This document shows, in pieces, positions 1 through 5,537 of a stretch of 7,414 bases of DNA; positions within the stretch are counted from its first letter, which is position 1; each line of letters opens with the position of its first letter. The position numbers and the translations under genes are program-made. Under the pieces are notes generated by a model. It saw only the letters and a list, made by a program, of their open reading frames with translations, did not search any database and was not told the origin of the DNA. Origin of the DNA: Mailhella massiliensis (GTDB lineage Bacteria > Desulfobacterota > Desulfovibrionia > Desulfovibrionales > Desulfovibrionaceae); contig NZ_DYZA01000248.1 in assembly GCF_020741395.1 (NCBI RefSeq), forward strand, positions 1-7,414, read 5' to 3'.

Positions 1-1
1 C

Positions 2-436
2 GGCTGTTTTTCTTTGGACGACCTCATCTTCTCACCGGACGCCACCACCTCGTGGGACGGCGTGCGCAACTATCAGGCTCGCAACCTCATGCGCTCCATG
101 CAAAAAGGCGACCTCGGCTTTTTCTACCACAGCGGAAAGAAGCCGGAAATCGTGGCCGTCGTGGAAGTGGTGCGCGAAGCCTATCCCGACCACACCGCAC
201 AGGACCCGAAAAACCGGCACTTCGACGAAAAGGCCACGCCGGAAGATCCCCGCTGGTACATGGTGGACGTCAAACTCGTCCGCCGCCTGGAGAACCCCCT
301 CACGCTGGAAGAACTGCGCCGGGAGGATGCGCTCGAAGGCATGGAACTTCTGAGGCGCGGCAGCCGCCTTTCCGTACAGCCCGTGACGGAAGAACATTTC
401 AGGCATATTCTGGCCATGACGGGGGAGATGCACTGA
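2..436 (+). CDS. EVE-domain (PUA-like) protein, 5'-truncated by the window edge
   Basis: This is the C-terminal 144 codons of an EVE-domain protein (COG2947 family, related to eukaryotic thymocyte nuclear protein 1). The domain has a PUA/YTH-like fold that in studied members binds modified bases; the cellular role of the small bacterial proteins is not settled. The reading frame is open from base 2 with residues GCFSLDDL. The family signature SWDGVRNYQARN follows, then MRSMQKGDLGFFYHS, the strand VAVVEVVREAYPD, and PRWYMVDVKLVRRL. Family members are about 150 residues and begin with a YWLFKTEP-like stretch, so only about 10 N-terminal residues lie outside the window. A TTG codon at 14 could be taken as a start, but it falls inside the conserved domain and has no ribosome binding site. 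It stops at TGA 434-436. No strong terminator follows directly; the first good one is at 797-841. Seen: motifs and frame. Inferred: nucleic-acid binding. Confidence 0.93.
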   Translation, partial: GCFSLDDLIFSPDATTSWDGVRNYQARNLMRSMQKGDLGFFYHSGKKPEIVAVVEVVREAYPDHTAQDPKNRHFDEKATPEDPRWYMVDVKLVRRLENPLTLEELRREDALEGMELLRRGSRLSVQPVTEEHFRHILAMTGEMH

Positions 437-796
437 CCCCGGAGTAAAAAGCGCTCCTTTCGGCCGTCCTTCCCTCCGCACATGCGGCGCATGCCGTAAA
501 AAGTGCGCCAGGCCTTTTCCCCGTGCCGTACTCCGGCGTCATGCCCCGGGGTATGGAAACTCGCCCTTCCCATACGGCTTCCCCCGCCTCGTTACCTCCT
601 TCGCGCCAAGAACCGGCGCACGCCCATGGAGCGGTCGGAAGCTATGCTGAACCGGGCACCGAAGACCTTCCCCGTTCCCGGACTTATCCCGTCCGACTTG
701 CCGGCTCCTTGCCCGGCCGAATAGGCAAAAAAAACGAGGCCTCCCTTTTCTTCCGCTCCGTTCCGGCATCCCGGAGGATGCGTGACATTTAAATAG
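437..796. other. Gene-free intergenic stretch after the EVE gene
   Basis: I see no convincing gene here. Open frames of 70-90 codons exist on both strands, but they are rich in Pro, Arg and Ser, lack good ribosome binding sites and overlap one another. Minor structures are a 16-bp near-palindrome at 540-555 with the core CCCCGGGG, a partly overlapping 6-bp hairpin (551-556 with 570-575), a 5-bp hairpin at 481-493, and an A8 tract at 727-734. The EVE gene and the EF-G paralogue converge here, so the stretch is mainly the 3' untranslated region of both. Confidence 0.6.
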
Positions 797-841
797 AAAA
801 GCGCGGCGCTTCCCCGCACTAGGGAAACGCCGCGCTTTTTT
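797..841. terminator. Bidirectional intrinsic terminator between convergent genes
   Basis: The arms GCGCGGCG (801-808) and CGCCGCGC (828-835) are perfectly complementary and are extended by AAAA/TTTT (797-800 with 836-839). After one mismatch (809/827), an inner helix pairs 810-814 with 822-826. The T run at 836-841 serves + strand transcripts; the A run at 797-800, continuing as TTTTCTATTT on the - strand, serves the EF-G paralogue, whose stop codon is only 22 bases away. It is the only strong terminator between the two converging genes. Confidence 0.9.
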
Positions 842-863
842 ATTCAGAAAAGGCCTTCAGGCG

Positions 864-2930
864 TTATTCGTTGCCCTTGGCGGCCTGATGGGCGGCCACG
901 ACCTTGTCGACCACAGGCTGAGGAGCTTCCTCATAGTGGTCGAATTCCATGGTGAACACGCCCTGGCCGCCGGTCATGCTGCGCAGGTCGGGGGCGTAGC
1001 GGAGCACTTCGCTCATGGGCACGTTGACCTTGAGTTCCGTGATGCCGCCCTGGGAGTCGGAACCGAGCACCTTGCCGCGGCGGGAGGAAAGGTCGCCTAT
1101 GACGTCGCCCATGTATTCATCGGGAATAGTCACAGTCATCTGCACGATGGGTTCGAGCAGCACTACCTTGAGCTGGGCCATGGCGGCCTTGAAGGCGATG
1201 GAACCGGCCATTTTGAAGGCCATTTCGGAAGAGTCCACGGTGTGATAGGAACCGTCGTACACGCGCACCTTGAAGTCCACCACCGGACAGCCGGCGAGAT
1301 AGCCGCGGGCCGCGCTTTCCTGGATGCCCTTGTCGATTGCAGGAATATACTGGCGGGGAATCACGCCGCCCACGATGCCGTCTTCAAAGGTGTAGCCTGC
1401 GCCTCTGGGCGCGCCTTCCATCTCAATCCAGCAGTCGCCGAACTGGCCGCGGCCGCCGGACTGCTTCTTATGACGGCCCTGCACCTGCACCTTGCCGCGA
1501 ACGGTTTCGCGGTAGGGCACGCGGGGCGTCTTGAGCTCGATCTCCACCTTGGAGCGGCGGCGGGCCTTTTCCACGGAAATCTCAATGTGCAGCTGGCCCA
1601 TACCGGCGAGCAGAATATCGGAAGTCTCCTCATCGCGGCTGAGCTTCAGGGTCACGTCTTCGTCAAGGAGCTTCTGCACGGCGGCGAAGACCTTGTCTTC
1701 ATCGCCCTTCTGCTTGGGAGCGAGGGCGAAAGTGATGAGCTGAGGCGGCAGCTTGGGCAGTTCCACTTCAAAAGGAGCCTTTTCGTCGCACAGCGTGTCG
1801 CCGGTGCGGGTGCCTTTCAGCTTGGTCACGCCCACGATAGCGCCGGGGCCGAGGGTATCCTTGCAGGCGGTCTGCGTCTTGCCGTTGACATAGAACAGGG
1901 AGCCCAGGCGTTCCATTTCGCCGGTGCGCATGTTCTTCAACGTGGAGTCGGAGGAAATGGTACCGGAAATGACCCGGATCATGTTCACCTGGCCGGAGAA
2001 GGCGTCGTTCAGGGAGCGGAATACCAGGCAGGCGGCGGGGGCTTCCGGGTCGGCGTCGCGTTCGGAAGCGTCGGAGCCGAGCACGGCCGGGCGGTCCAGC
2101 GGGGAGGCGAGCAGGTTGTTGATCTGGTTGAGCAGGCGGCGGCCGCCCCTGTTCTTCATGGCGGAGGAGGGAAGCACGGCCACGATTTCACCGGAAAGCA
2201 CGCCCTTGCGCAGGCCGAGAGTAATATCCTCGTCGGTAAGAGAGCCTTCTTCCAGGTAGCGGTTCATGAGCTCTTCATCGGAAGAGGCGATGTTCTCCAC
2301 GGAAGTGTCGCGCAGAAGAAGCACTTCGTCTTCCAGTTCCTCAGGAATGGCGATTTCTTCTGTATCGCCGTTTTCCAGGAAGCGGTACGCCTTGCTGGCG
2401 AACACGTCCACGAGGCCCACGAATTCGCCCTTCTCCAGAATCGGAATGTAGAACACCACGGGACGCACGCCCAGATGTGTGGTCAGGCTGTTCAGGGCCG
2501 CATCGAAGTCGGCGCGTTCGCGGTCCATCTTGGTGATGACGGCAACGGCGGGAAGACCGGCGGCCTTCACGCTCTTCCACATGCGGCGCATCTGCGGGCG
2601 CACGCCGTCCACAGCGTCCACCACGATAACGGCGCTGTCCACGGCGGCGAGGATCCATTCCATGTCGGCGGAGAAGTTGGAGTCACCGGGGATATCCACA
2701 AGGTTGTGACGGTATCCCTTCCAGTCGAAGGTAGCGAAACCGGGCTGTATGGAGCCGCGGCGCTTGATTTCTTCCGGTTCGTAGTCCAGAGCCGTGGTAC
2801 CTTCTTCTATGGCGCCAAGACGATTGATGATACCGGCCTGAAAAAGCAGCATTTCTGCAAGAGAAGTCTTACCGCTGCCACCCGTGCCGACAAGTGCATA
2901 GGTGCGTTGGTTCTCCAAAGCTATGGACAT
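864..2930 (-). CDS. fusA2: Elongation factor G paralogue (EF-G-like translational GTPase)
   Basis: Full-length EF-G family protein of 688 residues (canonical EF-G is about 690-705), expected to act on the ribosome in the cytoplasm. G-domain motifs: P-loop GTGGSGKT (15-22), a switch I Ser60 in RRGSIQ where EF-G has Thr, G3 DIPGD (79-83) where EF-G has DTPGH, G4 TKMD (133-136) instead of NKMD, and G5 SSAMKNRG (about 255-262). The G' insert, domain II and domain III (GMGQLHIEI) follow. Domain IV keeps both tip loops: QSGGRGQFGD, and YDGSYHTVDSSEMAF with His563, equivalent to E. coli His583. Domain V has GDVIGDLSSRRG. I chose ATG 2928-2930 because GGAG (complement of 2937-2940) sits 6 nt before it; the GTG at 2942 would place that site inside the gene. 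It stands alone, not beside rpsL/rpsG/tuf as the main fusA does, and diverges from trmFO. The G-domain changes suggest a specialised EF-G2-like factor with altered GTP hydrolysis (inference). The family call is secure; the symbol is a convenience. Confidence 0.95.
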   Translation of the reverse strand: MSIALENQRTYALVGTGGSGKTSLAEMLLFQAGIINRLGAIEEGTTALDYEPEEIKRRGSIQPGFATFDWKGYRHNLVDIPGDSNFSADMEWILAAVDSAVIVVDAVDGVRPQMRRMWKSVKAAGLPAVAVITKMDRERADFDAALNSLTTHLGVRPVVFYIPILEKGEFVGLVDVFASKAYRFLENGDTEEIAIPEELEDEVLLLRDTSVENIASSDEELMNRYLEEGSLTDEDITLGLRKGVLSGEIVAVLPSSAMKNRGGRRLLNQINNLLASPLDRPAVLGSDASERDADPEAPAACLVFRSLNDAFSGQVNMIRVISGTISSDSTLKNMRTGEMERLGSLFYVNGKTQTACKDTLGPGAIVGVTKLKGTRTGDTLCDEKAPFEVELPKLPPQLITFALAPKQKGDEDKVFAAVQKLLDEDVTLKLSRDEETSDILLAGMGQLHIEISVEKARRRSKVEIELKTPRVPYRETVRGKVQVQGRHKKQSGGRGQFGDCWIEMEGAPRGAGYTFEDGIVGGVIPRQYIPAIDKGIQESAARGYLAGCPVVDFKVRVYDGSYHTVDSSEMAFKMAGSIAFKAAMAQLKVVLLEPIVQMTVTIPDEYMGDVIGDLSSRRGKVLGSDSQGGITELKVNVPMSEVLRYAPDLRSMTGGQGVFTMEFDHYEEAPQPVVDKVVAAHQAAKGNE

Positions 2931-2936
2931 ACGAAT

Positions 2937-2940
2937 CTCC
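2937..2940 (-). promoter_or_regulatory. Ribosome binding site of the EF-G paralogue
   Basis: On the - strand these bases read GGAG, 6 nt upstream of the ATG at 2930-2928. This decides the start: the in-frame GTG four codons upstream, at 2942-2940, overlaps this site and has none of its own. Confidence 0.8.
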
Positions 2941-2962
2941 ACTGGGGTTTGAATTTCTCATG

Positions 2963-2987
2963 GATGCAAAAGGGGCCCTTTTGCATC
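2963..2987. repeat. Perfect 12-bp inverted repeat in the EF-G paralogue leader
   Basis: The arms GATGCAAAAGGG (2963-2974) and CCCTTTTGCATC (2976-2987) are exact reverse complements around a single central base (2975). The repeat lies 32 nt upstream of the EF-G paralogue start codon, well downstream of the predicted transcription start. No T tract follows in either direction, so it is not an intrinsic terminator. It may be a repressor operator (roadblock position) or an RNA hairpin that affects translation; sequence alone does not decide. Confidence 0.75.
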
Positions 2988-3054
2988 GGCTCAACATTTC
3001 AAGTCCGCAGCATATCCCATCCGGGCATATTCGCCGACAGACGGGAGCCGTGCA

Positions 3055-3070
3055 TCCTCCCGGAGGAGGA
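3055..3070 (-). promoter_or_regulatory. Small leader hairpin with UCCG (UNCG-class) tetraloop
   Basis: On the - strand TCCTCC (complement of 3065-3070) pairs with GGAGGA (complement of 3055-3060) around a TCCG loop, giving a compact 6-bp hairpin capped by a UNCG-family tetraloop. It lies just downstream of the terminator-like U tract in the EF-G paralogue leader. The GGGAGGA arm could also pair with the UCCUCCC in the 5' half of the terminator structure (around 3122-3129), so it may belong to an alternative fold. Its role is unknown. Confidence 0.45.
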
Positions 3071-3075
3071 GTCAT

Positions 3076-3140
3076 AAAAAAAGATTCATCGCTCCCGCGC
3101 TGAGGAAGGCCTTTCCGGCCGGGGAGGAATTTCGATGAAT
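3076..3140 (-). terminator. Terminator hairpin with U7 in the EF-G paralogue leader (candidate attenuator)
   Basis: Read on the - strand, the 5' arm ATTCATCG (complement of 3133-3140), a 6-nt bulge and CTCCC (3122-3126) pair with the contiguous 3' arm GGGAG-CGATGAAT (3084-3096). This gives 13 interrupted base pairs. The inner loop can form a small GGAA/TTCC helix. One base later comes a run of seven T (3076-3082). No gene lies upstream on this strand, because trmFO runs the other way. The only transcript it can stop is therefore one that starts just upstream, at the predicted promoter 3152-3181, about 215 nt before the EF-G paralogue start codon. That makes it a candidate attenuator, or the end of a short leader RNA of about 70 nt. 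Confidence 0.6.
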
Positions 3141-3151
3141 TCTTCTATAAA

Positions 3152-3181
3152 CTCATAAAAAGTGCCGCCATGCCCTGTCAA
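3152..3181 (-). promoter_or_regulatory. Predicted sigma-70 promoter for the EF-G paralogue
   Basis: On the - strand a perfect -35 TTGACA (complement of 3176-3181) is followed after 18 bp by TATGAG (complement of 3152-3157), matching four of six -10 bases. Transcription would begin near 3145 and give a leader of about 215 nt before the start codon. The -35 is convincing; the -10 is moderate. Confidence 0.55.
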
Positions 3182-3266
3182 GCGCATACCGCTATTTTTC
3201 TGGTGAAAAGGGGACTTTTCCGCCGTGAGCATAAAAGAGTGACTTCCCTGCCGTCTTCCAGTAAGG

Positions 3267-3295
3267 TTGATCCGCGCCTACGCGCCCCTTTTAAC
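3267..3295 (+). promoter_or_regulatory. Predicted sigma-70 promoter for trmFO
   Basis: TTGATC (3267-3272) and TTTAAC (3290-3295) each match four of six consensus bases and are separated by 17 bp. A start near 3302 would leave a 25-nt leader that carries the GGAG ribosome binding site at 3318-3321. A CCCCTTTT octamer (3285-3292) overlaps the -10 box. The call is tentative because both boxes are imperfect. Confidence 0.4.
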
Positions 3296-3326
3296 GGCGA
3301 TGCGTCGCCCTCTTCACGGAGTCTCC

Positions 3327-4748
3327 ATGGATATGTCAACGCCCGCTTTCGTCATCATAGGCGGCGGCCTTGCAGGATGCGAATGTGCCCTTGCGCTCGC
3401 GCGTGCGAATCTCCCCTGCACGCTCTATGAACAAAAGCCGGAAGCCTTTTCCCCCGCCCACACAACCCCCTTGCTCGGCGAGCTCGTATGTTCCAATTCC
3501 TTCCGTTCCAACGATGCGCAGGGCTCCGGAGTGGGACTTCTCAAAGAGGAAATGCGCCGCCTCTCCAGCGTAACCATGGCCGTTGCGGAACATTGCTCCG
3601 TGCCGGCCGGCAAGGCCCTCGCCGTGGACAGAACGCTGTTCAGCCAAGAGCTGACCCGCCTTGTGGAGGAAGAGCCCCTCATCACCCTGGTACGGCGGCA
3701 GATTCCCTCTCTCGACGCGCCGGAACTTGAGGGAAAAACCGTCATTGTGGCCGCCGGGCCGCTCATTTCGGAAAACCTCGCCGCCTCCCTCGCGGGTCTC
3801 ATTTCTTCGGATGGAGGCCCCAGCCGCCTGTATTTCTACGACGCCATAGCCCCCATCGTGCGGGCCGATTCCGTGGACATGACCATAGCCTTCCGAGGCT
3901 CCCGCTACGGCAACGACGCTCCGCCCCCCTATTCCGACGATGCTCCCTTTCTGGAAAAGCCCATGGAAACCATGGTCGATCCTTCCGCTGAGGACAACGG
4001 CGACTATGTGAACTGCCCCATGACGCGCGCGGAATATACGGCCTTCTATGAGGCCCTGCGCGAAGCGGAGCGCGTACCCGCCCACGAATTTGAAAAGGAA
4101 ATACATTTTGAGGGCTGCATGCCCATCGAGGCCCTGGCCGACAGAGGGGAACGCACCCTCACCTTCGGGCCTCTCAAGCCCGTGGGCTTCACCGATCCGC
4201 GCACAGGCCGCCGCCCCTATGCCCTGCTCCAGCTCAGGGCGGAAAACGCGGAGCGCTCCTCCTTCAACCTTGTAGGCTGCCAGACGAAAATGACCTACGG
4301 CGCGCAGGACAGGGTGTTCCGCCTCGTCCCCGGACTTGCCCACGCGGAATTCCTGCGCTTCGGCAGCGTACACCGCAACACCTATGTGAACGCTCCGGAA
4401 TGTCTGAACAACGACCTTTCTCTGAAGGTGCGACCCGACGTGTACCTTACCGGGCAGATTACCGGCGTGGAAGGCTATGTGGAATCCGCCGCCTGCGGCC
4501 TGTGGCTGGGCCTTCTGCTTGCCGCCCGCGCCAAAGGCAGGGAGCTTTCCCTTCCCCCGCAGACCACGGCCCTCGGAGCCCTCATGAATCACCTGCGCAC
4601 GCCATCCCGCCAGTTCACGCCTTCCAACATACACTTCGGGCTCATGCCCGAACTTGCCGAACGAACCAAGAAAAAAGCCCGCAAGGCGGAAATGTCCGAC
4701 CGAGCCCGCGCCGATTTTGCCGCATGGCTGACAACGGCCGGACTCTGA
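3327..4748 (+). CDS. trmFO: TrmFO, folate-dependent tRNA (uracil-54-C5)-methyltransferase
   Basis: 473-residue flavoprotein that makes 5-methyluridine at position 54 of the tRNA T-loop. It uses methylenetetrahydrofolate as carbon donor and FADH2 as reductant (EC 2.1.1.74), in contrast to SAM-dependent TrmA. The N-terminal FAD-binding motif is VIIGGGLAGCE (9-19). The family block ELVCSNSFRSND follows with Cys55, matching the conserved Cys53 of the Bacillus enzyme. The block YVNCPMTRAEY contains Cys230, matching Cys226. Further family blocks are FEGCMPIE, FGPLKPVG, LVGCQTKMTYGAQ, FGSVHRNTY, LTGQITGVEGYVES and the C-terminal SNIHFGL. I chose ATG 3327 because GGAG at 3318-3321 lies 5 nt before it and the protein then begins just before the FAD strand; the frame stays open 20 codons upstream without family similarity. 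Length is normal (about 435-475). It diverges from the EF-G paralogue. The call is very secure. Confidence 0.97.
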   Translation: MDMSTPAFVIIGGGLAGCECALALARANLPCTLYEQKPEAFSPAHTTPLLGELVCSNSFRSNDAQGSGVGLLKEEMRRLSSVTMAVAEHCSVPAGKALAVDRTLFSQELTRLVEEEPLITLVRRQIPSLDAPELEGKTVIVAAGPLISENLAASLAGLISSDGGPSRLYFYDAIAPIVRADSVDMTIAFRGSRYGNDAPPPYSDDAPFLEKPMETMVDPSAEDNGDYVNCPMTRAEYTAFYEALREAERVPAHEFEKEIHFEGCMPIEALADRGERTLTFGPLKPVGFTDPRTGRRPYALLQLRAENAERSSFNLVGCQTKMTYGAQDRVFRLVPGLAHAEFLRFGSVHRNTYVNAPECLNNDLSLKVRPDVYLTGQITGVEGYVESAACGLWLGLLLAARAKGRELSLPPQTTALGALMNHLRTPSRQFTPSNIHFGLMPELAERTKKKARKAEMSDRARADFAAWLTTAGL

Positions 4749-4759
4749 CGAGCCGCTCC

Positions 4760-4791
4760 TCTCCCGGCAGCCTCAGTCGGAAGCCGGGAGA
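4760..4791 (+). terminator. Hairpin just after trmFO, without a U tract
   Basis: TCTCCCGGC (4760-4768) and GCCGGGAGA (4783-4791) form a perfect 9-bp stem with a 14-nt loop, starting 11 nt after the trmFO stop. The bases that follow are AAAGAGTATG, so this is not a classical intrinsic terminator. It may protect the 3' end of the mRNA or act as a weak or Rho-assisted stop. Confidence 0.45.
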
Positions 4792-4860
4792 AAGAGTATG
4801 TTCGGGAAAAATGCCCGCACCAGAAAACGCCCCGGCCCTGTCGGGCCGTGTCCCTGCTTT

Positions 4861-4890
4861 CTACGGACATTGAGGCCGCAATGTCCGTAG
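4861..4890. repeat. Perfect 11-bp stem-loop between trmFO and the 122-residue gene
   Basis: CTACGGACATT (4861-4871) and AATGTCCGTAG (4880-4890) are exact reverse complements around the 8-nt loop GAGGCCGC. There is no T run on either side. A smaller hairpin, CGGCCC/GGGCCG with a TGTC loop (4833-4848), lies just before it. Candidates are a structured 3' untranslated region, a small RNA element or a protein binding site; I do not recognise it. Confidence 0.65.
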
Positions 4891-4932
4891 GCCCGCGATG
4901 AGGCGGAGAGCGTCGACGAAGCACAGCCCGTA

Positions 4933-4966
4933 CGGCCGTTTTTCCTTCCGGAAAAAACGACGGCCG
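4933..4966. repeat. Long imperfect stem-loop with T5/A6 arms
   Basis: CGTTTTTCC (4937-4945) pairs with GGAAAAAACG (4950-4959) with one bulged A around a TTCC loop. CGGC (4933-4936) with GCCG (4963-4966) extends it past a 3-nt bulge. The T run lies inside the stem rather than after it, so it does not look like a normal terminator. Role unknown. Confidence 0.5.
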
Positions 4967-4969
4967 GAA

Positions 4970-5017
4970 CCCGCGGCGCGTTTTCAGCCCTGTTTCCCGT
5001 AACCGCGGGGCCTTTTT
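4970..5017 (+). terminator. Terminator-like structure abutting the ribosome binding site of the 122-residue gene
   Basis: CCCGCGG (4970-4976) pairs with CCGCGGG (5003-5009) across a 26-nt loop, and TTTTT follows at 5013-5017. The U run touches the Shine-Dalgarno sequence AAGGAGG at 5018-5024. It could terminate transcripts coming from trmFO or act as an attenuator for the next gene. The long loop and the three bases between stem and U run weaken the call. Confidence 0.35.
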
Positions 5018-5024
5018 AAGGAGG
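5018..5024 (+). promoter_or_regulatory. Near-consensus Shine-Dalgarno AAGGAGG deciding the start at 5030
   Basis: AAGGAGG is complementary to the 16S rRNA 3' end. Two Met codons are adjacent, at 5027 and 5030; the spacing of 5 nt favours the second over the 2 nt of the first. Confidence 0.75.
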
Positions 5025-5029
5025 CCATG

Positions 5030-5398
5030 ATGGGATTTTTCGACAACCTTCTGAAATCGCCGGGAAAGGCCCTTGCCCGTGCGTTTTTGAACAGTGAGAA
5101 AGCCATGACGCTTGCCAACGCCCGACTGTCGGATTTTCTTCACATCAACAGCATCGTCTGCCGCGAGGATCTGAGCCTCATGGTGAATTTTTCCATCCAC
5201 GGCATGCAGCAGGATATCACCATTAACATCAGCGATTACTCCATTGCCGAGGACGGCAGCTGGATATGCATAGGAAAGGCCTGCTGTTCCGTCGCGGGCA
5301 TCGACAACGCCCTCGCAGCCTTCGTGCAGGGAAAGCGCCTTCCCATACCGGAAAAACATGCCTCAACCCTCGTCAAGGTAAAAAAATTCCTGCTGTAG
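5030..5398 (+). CDS. Hypothetical cytoplasmic protein, 122 residues, family not recognised
   Basis: I do not recognise this protein. It begins MGFFDNLLKSPG, has an amphipathic helical N-terminal third, then an alternating polar/hydrophobic segment (about residues 48-88) that looks like beta strands, including MVNFSIHG, DITINISDY and SWICIGKACC. A short helix (91-98) and a basic tail ending KVKKFLL follow. Cysteines are at 44, 80, 85 and 86. There is no signal peptide, membrane segment or obvious catalytic motif. A full AAGGAGG (5018-5024) lies 5 nt before the ATG at 5030. The ATG at 5027 would leave only 2 nt, so the second Met is the better start. The near-consensus ribosome binding site and coherent composition argue that it is real and well translated. 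It may have its own promoter, since it lies 281 nt after trmFO. Confidence 0.75.
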   Translation: MGFFDNLLKSPGKALARAFLNSEKAMTLANARLSDFLHINSIVCREDLSLMVNFSIHGMQQDITINISDYSIAEDGSWICIGKACCSVAGIDNALAAFVQGKRLPIPEKHASTLVKVKKFLL

Positions 5399-5537
5399 CT
5401 TCGCTTTGTCAGGCGCATATCTGCCGCCCTGACCGCTCCCGCATGCCGATGCCGTAAGTTGAGCCCCAGCCGCCTTTGCCCCGCGTTCTCATCCTCCGCT
5501 TCTTTTCCGCTCCCCGCTTTCGTGCTAGCTTTCCCTC

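Noticed and set aside
503..792. Open frames of 73 to 89 codons on the + strand in the 437-796 gap, and antisense frames on the other strand
   Set aside because: Overlapping frames, no good Shine-Dalgarno, and Pro/Arg/Ser-rich composition suggest noncoding DNA.
2869..3075. 68-codon Cys-rich frame on the - strand overlapping the EF-G paralogue start
   Set aside because: Its ATG directly follows the T7 run with no ribosome binding site. It runs out of frame into the EF-G gene and spans the palindrome. The cysteines are probably incidental.
888..3077. 729-codon open frame on the + strand opposite the EF-G paralogue
   Set aside because: Its translation is dominated by His, Gly, Ala and Val, as expected from the antisense of a GC-rich gene. 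It shows no family motif, while the - strand encodes a complete EF-G.
3267..3326. Longer TrmFO with an N-terminal extension from an ATT/ATG-type start upstream of 3327
   Set aside because: The extra 20 residues show no family similarity, whereas GGAG at 3318-3321 is ideally spaced for ATG 3327.
3336..4634. 432-codon open frame on the - strand opposite trmFO
   Set aside because: It is an antisense shadow with low-complexity Gly/Arg/His composition; the + strand carries all TrmFO motifs.
5408..5433. Stem GTCAGG/CCTGAC after the 122-residue gene as a terminator
   Set aside because: The stem is short and interrupted, and no T tract follows on either strand.
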